DNA from: JAWLHU01 sp049324875
Lineage (GTDB): Bacteria > Bacillota > Sulfobacillia > Symbiobacteriales > Symbiobacteriaceae
Length of the DNA stretch: 64,000 bases
Reading direction: 5' to 3'
NCBI GenBank assembly: GCA_049324875.1
Contig: JBMONC010000045.1
Location: forward strand, 24,823 to 88,822
Shown: positions 1-7,586 of the stretch, piece by piece
How the letters are laid out: each line of letters opens with the position of its first letter
Position numbering within the stretch: the first letter of the stretch is position 1
Position numbers and translations under genes: made by a program
The notes under the pieces: model-generated
Databases searched by the model: none
What the model saw: the letters and a program-made list of their open reading frames with translations, nothing else
Told to the model about the DNA's origin: nothing

Positions 1-630
1 GAACTGGGTTCACACGGGATCGAGTTCGACGTCCAGCGGACAATGGACGGTCACCTGGTGGTGATCCACGACGCCTTTGTGGACCGGACGACCAACGGCA
101 CCGGTCTGGTGATGGCGATGACCCTGGAGGAGGTCCGTGCGCTGGACGCCGGGAGCAAGAAGGGTCCGGAGTTCGCTGGGGAGCGGATTCCGACCCTGCG
201 GGAGCTGATCCGGGGCACTCCCTCCGACTGCCTGCTCTTTCTGGAGCTGAAGGCCGGGTCGATCCACTTCAAGGGGATCGAACAGGAGCTGGTGGCCCTG
301 TTGCGGGAAGAGGGGGCGCTGGGCCGGACCCAGGTCTCCTCCTTCGACCACCACGCCCTCAAGCTGCTGCATGAACTGGAGCCGAACCTGGCGCTGGGCA
401 TGCTCTTCACCGCCAACCTGCTCAACCCCGTGGCCCTGGCGAAGGAGATCGGGGCCGATGCCCTTCACCCGGCCTGGGAGTGGGTGACCGAGGAGATGGT
501 CACAGCCGCCCATGCAGCGGGGCTGAAGGTGAACACCTGGACGGTCAACCACCCGGTCGCAGCCATGCGGGTCCAGGCCTTTGGCGTGGACGGCATCATG
601 ACCGACTACCCCGACCTGATTCAGGGATGA
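1..630 (+). CDS. Glycerophosphodiester phosphodiesterase, C-terminal part (5' end outside window)
   Basis: The gene is already open at base 1 in frame 1, so the true start lies upstream. It hydrolyses glycerophosphodiesters to glycerol 3-phosphate and an alcohol. The visible part starts inside the catalytic motif: GIEFDVQ followed by VVIHD matches the metal-binding E-x-D and the catalytic HD of the GDPD family. Later family landmarks are LFLELKAG, SSFDHHALKLLHELEP, and the C-terminal barrel strand NTWTVNHP with GVDGIMTDYPDL. About 209 residues are visible against 240-250 for typical cytosolic members, so only a few dozen residues are missing and no signal peptide can be judged. The call rests on family motifs; the substrate range is unknown. 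Confidence 0.93.
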   Translation, partial: ELGSHGIEFDVQRTMDGHLVVIHDAFVDRTTNGTGLVMAMTLEEVRALDAGSKKGPEFAGERIPTLRELIRGTPSDCLLFLELKAGSIHFKGIEQELVALLREEGALGRTQVSSFDHHALKLLHELEPNLALGMLFTANLLNPVALAKEIGADALHPAWEWVTEEMVTAAHAAGLKVNTWTVNHPVAAMRVQAFGVDGIMTDYPDLIQG

Positions 631-672
631 GGGATACCGCCCTCCGGACTCTTCCGGAGGGTGGTTCTGTTC

Positions 673-2067
673 CTAGACCCGGAGCCCCAGCGCCCCGCTG
701 AGCGGACGGTCGCCCAGCCAGCGGCGGAGGTTCTCCATGTCCGGGTCGCTCATGGCGTAGGAGAGGTAGGCCAGGTCGCCGGCGACCGCCTCCCGCAGCC
801 AGCGCAGGCAGTCCTCGAAGCGGCTGCTCAGGCTGTAGTAGCAGGCGATGGTGTAGCTGATCAAGGGGGTCTTGTGCTGGCTGCTGATCGCCTTCTCGAT
901 CGCCTGGCGTGCCAGCCAGTCGTAGGTGTCCCGCTGATCCAGCGGACTTCCCTCCGCCCAGGTCCGGTAGGAGCAGGCGAGGGCGGCCTGGATCAGCGTC
1001 AGGGTGGTGGGGTTCTTGGTCTGCTCGGAGACCTCGGTGTAGGCCGCGACCGACTTGTCCTGCAGCCCCAGGAAGCTGTACAGGTTGCCCAGGTTCAGGT
1101 GCGCCTGGAAGTAGTCGCCGCACTTGCCGGCCTTGCGGGCGCTCCCGGCGGCGGTGAGAAACTCCTTCAGCGCCTGGGTCCAATCGCCCATGCGCTGGTA
1201 GAGCAGGCCGCGGGTGTTGGCATCCCGGGAGAGGGAGACCAGGATGGCGTCGGCGATCAGCCGGGCCATCACCTTGACCAGCTCCCCGGGCTGCTCGTAA
1301 GGGGTGGGGTCCAGGGAGACCACCCGCAGGTAGCGCACGTACCCGTTGGCGCTGTCGGCTAGGGAGACGGCGGCGTTGACCAGGCCGTCCTCCTCGGTGA
1401 TCTCGACGTTGATCCGCTGGAACTGGCGGTTGTAGACCATCTCCATCAGCTTGGCCAGCAGTTTGGCCTGGGGCAGGCCGGTCTCGCCGATGAACTGGAA
1501 GTCCGGCAGCACCGCCCCCTTCTCGTCGTAGATGGTCAGGCCGGCCTCGTTCATGTTGGTGGACAGGTAGTGGGGAAGGCCGGGCAGGCGTTGCCGCGGG
1601 TCCAGGAACTGGCCGATGCCCAGCAGGGGGATGCCCCGCCGGCGCAGGATCCAGAGGCGGACCGTCTCCACGCCGAGCTTGAAGGCGATGGCGAGGAAGA
1701 AGAGCAGGAGGGCGGTCCACCCGAAGATCTCCACCAGGACGGAGATGAAGCTCCCGCTGCCGTCAGTGGGGATTCCGAGCCACTTCTTCCACCAGGGCGG
1801 CTCCTCCGGCTGGGGCAGCCAGACCAGGTTGTAGAGGGCGTTTTTCGCCTCCAGGTTATCGGGCCAGAGGTTCAGCGCCTCCTCATACATCTGGCGGGCG
1901 CGCTCCAGATCGCCGACCTGCTGGTAGAACTGGCCCAGATCATACCGGCTCCGGGACTTGGCGATCGCATCATCCTCGACGCCCTCCGCCAGGGCCCACC
2001 CGGCCCAGAGAGCGCCGATGCAGAGCAGCAGCGCCAGGATGGCACCGCGGCGCAACCTGAGGCTCAT
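673..2067 (-). CDS. Membrane-anchored TPR-repeat protein
   Basis: The protein has about 464 residues. The ATG at 2067 is chosen because it is followed at once by a signal-anchor (LRRGAILALLLCIGALWAG) and preceded by a G-rich ribosome site; a longer reading frame exists upstream but has no signal-like start. A TPR unit (YDLGQFYQQVGDLERARQMY) follows the signal, then a second membrane span (VEIFGWTALLLFFLAIAF) and a long C-terminal region with further helical repeats. I infer a scaffold with its first TPR outside and most of its mass in the cytoplasm. No catalytic motif is seen. It is convergent with the glycerophosphodiesterase and divergent from tatA. Confidence 0.8.
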   Translation of the reverse strand: MSLRLRRGAILALLLCIGALWAGWALAEGVEDDAIAKSRSRYDLGQFYQQVGDLERARQMYEEALNLWPDNLEAKNALYNLVWLPQPEEPPWWKKWLGIPTDGSGSFISVLVEIFGWTALLLFFLAIAFKLGVETVRLWILRRRGIPLLGIGQFLDPRQRLPGLPHYLSTNMNEAGLTIYDEKGAVLPDFQFIGETGLPQAKLLAKLMEMVYNRQFQRINVEITEEDGLVNAAVSLADSANGYVRYLRVVSLDPTPYEQPGELVKVMARLIADAILVSLSRDANTRGLLYQRMGDWTQALKEFLTAAGSARKAGKCGDYFQAHLNLGNLYSFLGLQDKSVAAYTEVSEQTKNPTTLTLIQAALACSYRTWAEGSPLDQRDTYDWLARQAIEKAISSQHKTPLISYTIACYYSLSSRFEDCLRWLREAVAGDLAYLSYAMSDPDMENLRRWLGDRPLSGALGLRV

Positions 2068-2203
2068 ACCGATTCCCCCCACCCGGCAGCTGATCATCTC
2101 CCCTTTCGACACGGAGAGGCAAAATCCCTCTTTTTTCCATAGTTGACTTTGTGTGAGTGATGGTGAATCGCGGGATCCGCTGTCGGGCAAGGTGACAGGA
2201 GCA

Positions 2204-2235
2204 GGAAAACCGGGCGGTTTTCCCGAACTTTCGGG
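2204..2235. other. Pair of adjacent hairpins upstream of tatA
   Basis: A perfect inverted repeat GGAAAACCG / CGGTTTTCC with a 2-nt loop spans 2204-2223 and is followed by a shorter one, CCCGA / TCGGG, at 2222-2235. They lie in the roughly 220-bp divergent gap between the TPR gene and tatA. They could be an operator or a processed leader hairpin; no clean sigma-A promoter is recognised with them. Confidence 0.35.
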
Positions 2236-2291
2236 GGTGACCGTCTTCCCACTGAATATATATCCATTCTTCCATTTCGGGAGGGAGATCG

Positions 2292-2453
2292 ATGTTCGGT
2301 CGTCTTGGTTGGACCGAGATCCTGCTGATTCTGTTGGCTCTGGTACTGATTTTCGGCGCCGCGAAGCTGCCGCAGCTGGCTCGGGGCGTGGGTGAGTCCT
2401 TCAAGGAGTTCAAGAAGGCAGTCAAGGAGGAGGAGAAGGAGAAGCAGGGGTAG
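2292..2453 (+). CDS. tatA: Twin-arginine translocase subunit TatA/TatE
   Basis: A 53-residue protein too short for many gene finders. It forms the channel of the Tat system, which exports folded proteins with an RR signal. The sequence has the standard order: a short N-terminus (MFGRLGWTE), one membrane helix (ILLILLALVLIFGAAKLP), the hinge F-G-x-x-K-L-P, an amphipathic helix (QLARGVGESFKEFKKAVKEE) and a charged tail. A good ribosome site (GGGAGG) sits about 7 bases before the ATG. It stands alone here; no tatC is nearby. A Tat substrate, RdhA at 58607-59941, is encoded in the same window. Confidence 0.93.
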   Translation: MFGRLGWTEILLILLALVLIFGAAKLPQLARGVGESFKEFKKAVKEEEKEKQG

Positions 2454-2526
2454 ACAGGACATGAAGAGACGGCGCGCCTGTGTGACCGGCAGGTCACGGC
2501 GCAACTGTTGGAGATAGAGAGGAGAG

Positions 2527-3519
2527 ATGGCGATGCTCATCCGGCGCATCGGGCGCCTGGCGCTCAGCCTGTCCCTTTTGGCGGCGCTCGGCTTCTCGAC
2601 GGCTGTCCGGGCGGAGACCACCACCCCGACCCCGGCGCCTGTCCCGCAGGACTTCAACGCTGCTCAGTTCGTCTACATCTCCCTGGGCACGGTCAACGAC
2701 GAGCAGGGCATCCGGCTGATCGACGGGCAGCCCGACGGGCTGACCGAGGCGCTGCCGGAGGGCGGGCGCCGGTCGATGCCCAACACGATCGGGCCGGACC
2801 GGTTCATCTACTTCGATGTGCACGACTCCTACATCCGGGGCGGATTCAACAAGGTGATCATGACGGTCACCTACGAGGATGTGGGGCTGACGCCGATCGA
2901 GCTGGAGTACGACGCCTACGATGTGGTCAACCCCGGCAACAAGGCGGACGAGTGGGTGAAGAAGCGGGTCACGGTCGCCGTGCGGAACAACAGCCTGGGG
3001 GTGAAGACGGCCCGCATCGTCCTGGAGGATGCCCGCTTCGACGGGAATCAGCCGGGCGGGGCCGACTTCCGGCTGGTGACCACCGACGAGCTGATCGTGC
3101 GGAACATCTCGCTGATGCGCTCCTGGGACCCGACCTCCAACCTGCCGATCCGGGTGGTGGTCGACGGCAGGGAGGTCATCTTCGATGTGCTGCCCTTCAT
3201 CCACCCGCAGACCAATCTGACCCTGGTCCCGATGCGGAAGCTCTTCAACGCCCTGGGGGTCTCGGACAACGACATCCGCTGGGATGGGGAGGCGCGCACG
3301 GTAACGGCGAAGAAGGGGCAGACTACCATCATCCTCAAGATCGACAGCGATGTGGCGATCGTGCAGGGAAAGCCGGTCAAGCTGGCCCAGCCGGCTCTCA
3401 TCAAGGATGGGCGGACGCTGATCCCGCTCCGGTTCGTCTCGGAGAACCTGGGATTGAAGGTCCAGTGGAATGGTGAGCACCGCCTGATCACCATCTCCTC
3501 GGCCCCGTCGACCCCGTAA
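2527..3519 (+). CDS. Secreted protein with copper-amine-oxidase-N-like domain
   Basis: 330 residues with an N-terminal signal peptide (RLALSLSLLAALGFSTAVRA, likely cleaved after ValArgAla). Residues about 200-325 form the repeat unit widespread in secreted Firmicute proteins: VVVDGREVIFDVLPF, a central LVPMRKLFNALG, then a second half with LIPLRFVSENLGLKVQW. This is the copper amine oxidase N-terminal (stalk) domain, which is not itself an oxidase and usually mediates wall or protein contacts. The region 30-200 is unassigned. A second in-frame ATG two codons on is an equally possible start. The function is unknown; the extracytoplasmic location is well supported. Confidence 0.82.
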   Translation: MAMLIRRIGRLALSLSLLAALGFSTAVRAETTTPTPAPVPQDFNAAQFVYISLGTVNDEQGIRLIDGQPDGLTEALPEGGRRSMPNTIGPDRFIYFDVHDSYIRGGFNKVIMTVTYEDVGLTPIELEYDAYDVVNPGNKADEWVKKRVTVAVRNNSLGVKTARIVLEDARFDGNQPGGADFRLVTTDELIVRNISLMRSWDPTSNLPIRVVVDGREVIFDVLPFIHPQTNLTLVPMRKLFNALGVSDNDIRWDGEARTVTAKKGQTTIILKIDSDVAIVQGKPVKLAQPALIKDGRTLIPLRFVSENLGLKVQWNGEHRLITISSAPSTP

Positions 3520-3532
3520 GGAGGCTCCTCGC

Positions 3533-4363
3533 TTGTTCTGGATCATCCCATTGCTGGCGGGCTCGCTCCTGATGTCACTCTCGGTCAACCTCTTCCTCGT
3601 CCCCCTGAAGCTGGCCGAAGGCGGCGTTGTCGGTGTCGGGATCATCCTCTACCACAAGCTGGGGGTACCGATCTGGCTGACCACCCTGCTGCTGAACATC
3701 CCGATCCTGGCGCTGGGGGTCCGGGTGAAGGGCTGGAAGCTCCTCTGGCGGTCGCTGCTGGGCGTCGCCGCCTTCTCCGGCTTCCTGGCCCTGACGGCGG
3801 GGATGGAGGGGCTGACCCGGGAGCCGGTGCTGGCCATCGTCTACGGCGGCGTCACCATGGGGATCGGCCTGGGCCTGGTCCTCCGCTCGGGCGGCACCAC
3901 TGGCGGCACCGATATCCTGGCGATCGTTGCCCAGCAGAAGTTCGGCTTCTCGGTGGGAACGATGGTGATGGCGGTGGACGCCCTGGTGCTGCTGGCCGCA
4001 GGGATCGCCTTCTCCCCCGAGGCGGCGATGTGGGCGGCGATCACCCTGACCATCTCCTCCAGGATGGTGGACCTGGTCCAGGAGGGCTTCTACGCCGCCA
4101 AGGGGATCACGATCATCACGCTGGAGCCCGAGCGGGTCTCCCGGCTGATCATGGATGAGGTAGGGCGCGGCGTCACCATCATGCCCGGCGTCGGCGCCTG
4201 GACCGGCCAGCCGAGGAGCGTCCTCTACACGGTGGTCCAGCGGGGCGAACTGACCCGGATCAAGCAGATCGCCTACAGCGCCGACCCCAAGGCCTTCGTG
4301 GTGGTGGCCGACGTCCACGAGGTCCTGGGCGAAGGCTTCCGGGACCCCGGGAAGGAGACATAG
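3533..4363 (+). CDS. YitT family membrane protein (DUF161 + DUF2179)
   Basis: 276 residues starting with TTG, set by a strong AAGGAGG site 8 bases upstream that overlaps the previous stop codon. Five or so hydrophobic segments fill residues 1-185, including the conserved glycine-rich stretch LRSGGTTGGTDILA. Residues 190-276 form the soluble C-terminal DUF2179-type domain (GITIITLEPERVSRLIMDE, RGVTIMPGVGAWTG, AYSADPKAFVVVADVHEVLG). The molecular function of this family is not established. The short spacing to the secreted protein upstream suggests co-transcription. Confidence 0.9.
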   Translation: MFWIIPLLAGSLLMSLSVNLFLVPLKLAEGGVVGVGIILYHKLGVPIWLTTLLLNIPILALGVRVKGWKLLWRSLLGVAAFSGFLALTAGMEGLTREPVLAIVYGGVTMGIGLGLVLRSGGTTGGTDILAIVAQQKFGFSVGTMVMAVDALVLLAAGIAFSPEAAMWAAITLTISSRMVDLVQEGFYAAKGITIITLEPERVSRLIMDEVGRGVTIMPGVGAWTGQPRSVLYTVVQRGELTRIKQIAYSADPKAFVVVADVHEVLGEGFRDPGKET

Positions 4364-4366
4364 CGA

Positions 4367-4399
4367 GAACGGCTGCCTTCGTGTTGAGGGCAGCCGTTC
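4367..4399. terminator. Candidate terminator after yitT-like gene
   Basis: An 11-bp perfect stem GAACGGCTGCC / GGCAGCCGTTC with an 11-nt loop begins three bases after the stop codon. The T-run (ATTATTTTT, to 4422) comes 17 bases after the stem and touches the repeat element, so the efficiency is uncertain. Confidence 0.5.
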
Positions 4400-4422
4400 G
4401 GCGTGGTGGGGAGATTATTTTT

Positions 4423-4774
4423 GCCACGGATTACACGGATTACACGGATAAATACATGAAATAAATAATAATGGGATTGCATCTTCATCAGCGGTGCGGT
4501 GTTTCGCACCAGCACCACCCATAAAAAGGGCGCGAACACCATCATTGTAAATTTTTATGTCTTCATCCGTGTAACCACCATGGTGCGGTGCTTCGCACCA
4601 GCACCACCCATGAAAAGGTACGAACCCCATCATTGTCCATGTTCTGTCTTCATCCGTGTAATCCGTGTAACCACCATGGTGCGGTGCTTCGCACCAGCAC
4701 CACCGATGAAAAGGGCATCACCCACATTTTTGTAATGTATTTGTTTTATCCGTGTAATCCGTGTAATCCGTGGC
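4423..4774 (+). repeat. Interspersed palindromic repeat element, full copy A
   Basis: A 352-bp, AT-richer block with perfect 30-bp terminal inverted repeats: 4423-4452 is the exact reverse complement of 4745-4774 (core GCCACGGATTACACGGAT). Inside are three hairpin modules (4493-4516, 4582-4605, 4678-4701), each two stacked GGTGC arms facing GCACC arms around a TTC loop, spaced 89 and 96 bp, separated by 'cttcatccgtgtaa'-type linkers. No plausible protein is encoded. It fills the gap between two convergent genes. The same unit recurs inverted at 23896-24171 and as a remnant at 53886-53906; even the flanking bases (GATTATTTT outside the left end, CGTCATTTTCAGGGGAATCC outside the right) are shared. 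Confidence 0.9.
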
Positions 4775-4814
4775 CGTCATTTTCAGGGGAATCCGTGGCG
4801 AACACCGACCCGAC

Positions 4815-5816
4815 CTACCTGCCCCGACCCGAGACGAGCCTCACCTGCCGGGGGGATTCGAGGGCGCGGGTCGTGCCGCGGGCTACGGCGTCGGCGGGGG
4901 CGTCGGCGGTCCGGACGGCCAGGCCGGTCAGCCTGGTGAGGCGCTCGGCCAGACCGGCCATCTGGGCCACGCCGCCGGTCAGGACGATGCCGGAGCGGCT
5001 GATGTCGGCCAGCAGTTCGGGCGGGGTCCGCTCCAGGAGGCCCAGGAGCAGGGCATCCAGGTGGGCCAGGGGCTCCCGCAGCGCGGCGTGGATGTCATGG
5101 GCGCTCAGTTCGACGGCGGCGGGCAGGCCGTTCGCCACCTTCCGGCCGGAGACGAGGGTGCGGGCGTCGGCGGGGGGGACGGCGGAGCCCAGCTGCTCCT
5201 TGACCCGCTCGGCGGTGGGGGTGCCGATGAACAGGTTGTGCTCCCGCCGGACGTGGCGGATGATCGCTTCGTCCATGGTATCGCCGGCGATGGGGACGGT
5301 GGCCGAGATCACCACCGCCCGCAGGGAGAGGACGGCGGCCTTGGCGGTCCCGCCGCCGATGTCCACCACCAGGGAGCCGATGGCCTGATGGACGGGGAGT
5401 TCGGCGCCGAGGGCGGCAGCCACCGCCTCGTCGATCAGGTGGATCTCGCCGGCGCCGGCCTGCACGGCTGCGTCCAGCAGGGCCCGGCGCTCCACGTCGC
5501 TGATGCCGGTGGGCGCGGTCAGGACCAGCCGCGGGCGGAGCCAGCGGCTGTGCGCAATCTGGCGGATCATGTGGCGCAGGAGGGCGGTGGTCCGGTCCAG
5601 GTCGCAGATGACGCCGCCCCGGACGGGCTGTACGGGGAGGATGGAGTCCGGGGTTCGGCCGATCATGTGGCGCGCCCGGGTGCCAACGGCCACCACCTCG
5701 CGGGTGTACCGGTCGATGGCCACGACGGAGGGCTCCCTGGCGACGATGCCCCGCCGCCTGACCACGACGGCGGTGTTGGCAGAGCCCAAATCGATCCCCA
5801 GCTCCTTGGCAAACAT
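4815..5816 (-). CDS. MreB/Mbl-family actin-like cell-shape protein
   Basis: 333 residues, the usual MreB length. Nucleotide-binding motifs are visible: phosphate 1 LGIDLGSANTAVVV near the N-terminus, the EPSVVAID strand, phosphate 2 VVDIGGGTAKAAVLS, and the adenosine loop GIVLTGGVAQMAGLAERL. These proteins polymerise under the membrane and guide wall synthesis or shape. A GGAGGGG site lies about 6 bases before the ATG. No mreC or mreD neighbours it, so this is probably a stand-alone paralogue rather than the main mre operon copy. Confidence 0.9.
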   Translation of the reverse strand: MFAKELGIDLGSANTAVVVRRRGIVAREPSVVAIDRYTREVVAVGTRARHMIGRTPDSILPVQPVRGGVICDLDRTTALLRHMIRQIAHSRWLRPRLVLTAPTGISDVERRALLDAAVQAGAGEIHLIDEAVAAALGAELPVHQAIGSLVVDIGGGTAKAAVLSLRAVVISATVPIAGDTMDEAIIRHVRREHNLFIGTPTAERVKEQLGSAVPPADARTLVSGRKVANGLPAAVELSAHDIHAALREPLAHLDALLLGLLERTPPELLADISRSGIVLTGGVAQMAGLAERLTRLTGLAVRTADAPADAVARGTTRALESPRQVRLVSGRGR

Positions 5817-5848
5817 CTCGTCCCCTCCACCGTTGCACGTTACTTATC

Positions 5849-5878
5849 ATGATAGTGAAGATAATGAGGCGGCCACAA
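5849..5878 (-). promoter_or_regulatory. Sigma-A promoter of mreB-like gene with palindrome
   Basis: Minus strand TTGTGG, 18-bp spacer, TATCAT. The -10 is part of a 10-bp perfect palindrome TATCATGATA (5845-5854) that could bind a regulator. The start codon lies about 33 bp downstream. Confidence 0.5.
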
Positions 5879-5896
5879 CGGGGAGTTGCTGGGAGA

Positions 5897-6490
5897 TCAT
5901 CGGGGCGGTTCAGGCTGTCCAATGGCCCGCAGGACCAGTTCCCGCAGAGTCTCCGGCGAGAGGTCGCCGGCGGCGGCCAGGGCGATGGCCTCGGCATACC
6001 GCTCCGCCAGGGCGGGGGAGGGCAGGAGAAAGGAAGCGGGCAGCCCCAGTCCGGCGGCCAGCCGGCGGAGCGCCTCCCCGTCCGGCCGGGGTTCAGTCAG
6101 CAGCTGCTCCAGCGCGGCCGGCGTCAGGTCCGCTCGGTCCGCCGCCGCCCCGGCGGAGACGGACGGCCCCCACTTCTCCTCCAGGTCTTGAAGGACCCAG
6201 CGGATCCGCTCCTGGAGGGAGAGGGAGGCCAGCAGCGCCGCCTCGTTGGGCGCGAGGGTCGCCAGCCGGATTCGCAGGTAATGGGCCGGGTCATCGGTGG
6301 TGAAGTAGTCCACCGGCACCCCCAGCGCCCCCGCCAGCGCCTTCAGCGTGGCGGGCTGGCAGGCCGCCCGGCTCCCCCGCTCAATGTGGGCGATGGTGCT
6401 GGCGCCAACGGCGGCCGCCGAGGCCAGGCGCTCCTGGGACCACCCTTTTCGCTCCCGCAGCCGGGCCACCTTCGCCGCCAGCGTCTGCAT
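5897..6490 (-). CDS. XRE-family helix-turn-helix regulator
   Basis: About 197 residues. Residues 1-65 form a classic Cro/cI HTH: LAAKVARLRERKGWSQERLA, then the recognition region VGASTIAHIERGSRA and LKALAGALGVPVDYF. The remainder is alanine/leucine-rich helical sequence without a recognised ligand domain. I chose the ATG at 6490; a TTG two codons earlier is possible, with GAGGGG only 4 bases away. A perfect palindrome over its own -35 region suggests autoregulation. It is divergent from the gene at 6617, a likely target. Confidence 0.85.
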   Translation of the reverse strand: MQTLAAKVARLRERKGWSQERLASAAAVGASTIAHIERGSRAACQPATLKALAGALGVPVDYFTTDDPAHYLRIRLATLAPNEAALLASLSLQERIRWVLQDLEEKWGPSVSAGAAADRADLTPAALEQLLTEPRPDGEALRRLAAGLGLPASFLLPSPALAERYAEAIALAAAGDLSPETLRELVLRAIGQPEPPR

Positions 6491-6512
6491 CGCCAAATCA
6501 CCCCTCTGTGCC

Positions 6513-6541
6513 AGTCTACCACGTAGACTTGCAACTGCAAG
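6513..6541 (-). promoter_or_regulatory. XRE promoter with CTTGCA-AC-TGCAAG operator
   Basis: Minus strand TTGCAG, 16-bp spacer, TAGACT. A 14-bp inverted repeat CTTGCA-AC-TGCAAG (6528-6541) covers the -35 hexamer, the expected place for a repressor to block its own promoter. Confidence 0.5.
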
Positions 6542-6561
6542 CCCTACCCCTCAGCAAGCGG

Positions 6562-6600
6562 TTGCCTTGGATGGGATAATATGGTATAGTCGTCCCATCC
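6562..6600 (+). promoter_or_regulatory. Sigma-A promoter flanked by inverted repeat
   Basis: TTGCCT (6562-6567), 17-bp spacer, TATAGT (6585-6590), with transcription expected near 6597. An 8-bp inverted repeat GGATGGGA (6569-6576) / TCCCATCC (6593-6600) brackets the -10, so a bound factor or an RNA hairpin could control the gene at 6617. Confidence 0.6.
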
Positions 6601-6616
6601 GAGGGAGAATGGAGGG

Positions 6617-7402
6617 GTGAGATTGGAGGAGATCCGCGGGCAGTACGGGATGGAGGAGTATCGCGCCGTGCAGGAGCTGGCGCGGGAAGGGCGGTTTGCA
6701 GAGGCGATCGACCGGGCCTGCCGGGCCCTGATCAACGGCCGGCTGGGCCGCCGCTATGCCGCCCGGCTGAACAGTCTCGTCTGCTGGCTCTACGTCTCGT
6801 CGCTCCAGGAGCCGTCGCCCGCAGCCGTGCTGCACGGCGAGGAGGCGGTTCGGCTGGCCGACCTCTGCAAGGATGAGTGGATCCGGTGCGAGGCGCTGGC
6901 CCGCCTGGTGCCCGCCTACTGTCACATGGGGGATGTGGAGCGGGCGGACCAGACCTGCGAGGCGCTGGCCGGAGAGCTGGAGCGAAATGAGATGCTGATC
7001 CCGGGGGGCTGGGGGGCGTTCTGGCTGCTGCGGAGTCTGGTGGCCATGGCGGCGGGGGAGTTGGAGCAGGCCTGCCGCTGGCTGGACCGGGCTGAGGAGG
7101 CTACGGGGTCCGGGGTACCGGGGTTGTCCGACAGGATTCGCCAGCACCGGCAGGTGCTTGAGGCGCTGGGGGACCAGACCGGGGCGGTGGAGGCCCGGCG
7201 GCGGGCTCGGACGGTGTCGCTGGAGGGAGACGGGGAACTGGCGGTCACCGTGCGGAAGGTGGCCATGGAGGCGCTGCTGGCGGAGCCGCACGACGCCCTG
7301 GTCGCCCAGGAACATGCCCGTGATGCGCTGCACCGGGCGATCGCGATCGGGCGAGCCGACCTCGCCCGGTTGCTGCGGAAGCGGCTCGCCCATCTGCTGT
7401 GA
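6617..7402 (+). CDS. Helical-repeat (TPR-like) protein of unknown function
   Basis: 261 residues from a GTG; a TTG two codons on, nearer the GGAGGGG run, is an alternative start. The sequence is a chain of paired helices with TPR-like spacing (EYRAVQELAREGRFAEAIDRA, EWIRCEALARLVPAYCHMGD, LVAMAAGELEQACRWLDRAEEA) and no catalytic motif or membrane span. Helical-repeat proteins next to XRE genes often act as peptide-responsive regulators (Rap/Rgg-like), but the HTH here is in the divergent neighbour, not fused. Its stop codon is immediately adjacent, with no gap, to the stop codon of the convergent small gene at 7403. Confidence 0.72.
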   Translation: MRLEEIRGQYGMEEYRAVQELAREGRFAEAIDRACRALINGRLGRRYAARLNSLVCWLYVSSLQEPSPAAVLHGEEAVRLADLCKDEWIRCEALARLVPAYCHMGDVERADQTCEALAGELERNEMLIPGGWGAFWLLRSLVAMAAGELEQACRWLDRAEEATGSGVPGLSDRIRQHRQVLEALGDQTGAVEARRRARTVSLEGDGELAVTVRKVAMEALLAEPHDALVAQEHARDALHRAIAIGRADLARLLRKRLAHLL

Positions 7403-7570
7403 CTACTCGTTGTACAGGAGGACCATCAGGGGAACGGCCACGGTCAGGAGGGCCAGCAGGTAGAGTCCGACCCCGCCCAGCCGCAGCTTCTGCCGCCAGG
7501 CCCACCGCCCGTAGTTCCAGGTGTAGATAGCCGCCAGCAGGGGGATGACCAGGACGTAGTACTGGGTCAT
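7403..7570 (-). CDS. Small two-TM protein of the ger operon (D-type protein)
   Basis: A 55-residue protein beginning MTQYYVLVIPLLAAIYTW and ending VAVPLMVLLYNE, with two hydrophobic helices (about residues 4-17 and 32-53) joined by a basic turn (RWAWRQKLRL). A near-perfect AGGGAGG site precedes the ATG by 6 bases. It follows gerC by 16 bases in the same direction, so it is the last gene of the germination operon. Small two-TM proteins encoded beside gerA-type operons are known in Bacillus and modulate germinant-receptor function; assignment to that group is by size, topology and position only. Confidence 0.75.
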   Translation of the reverse strand: MTQYYVLVIPLLAAIYTWNYGRWAWRQKLRLGGVGLYLLALLTVAVPLMVLLYNE

Positions 7571-7586
7571 GAGACTCCCTCCCTTC

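Noticed and set aside
4493..4701. A short CRISPR array, because of three similar spaced units
   Set aside because: The units are hairpins with similar, not unique, spacers, they sit inside terminal inverted repeats, only three exist, and no cas gene is present.
4588..5388. Protein frames through the repeat (with strings like NPCNPW or FIRVIRVIRG)
   Set aside because: These are translations of the ATCCGTGTAATCC repeat seen in many frames; no ribosome site and no conserved protein.
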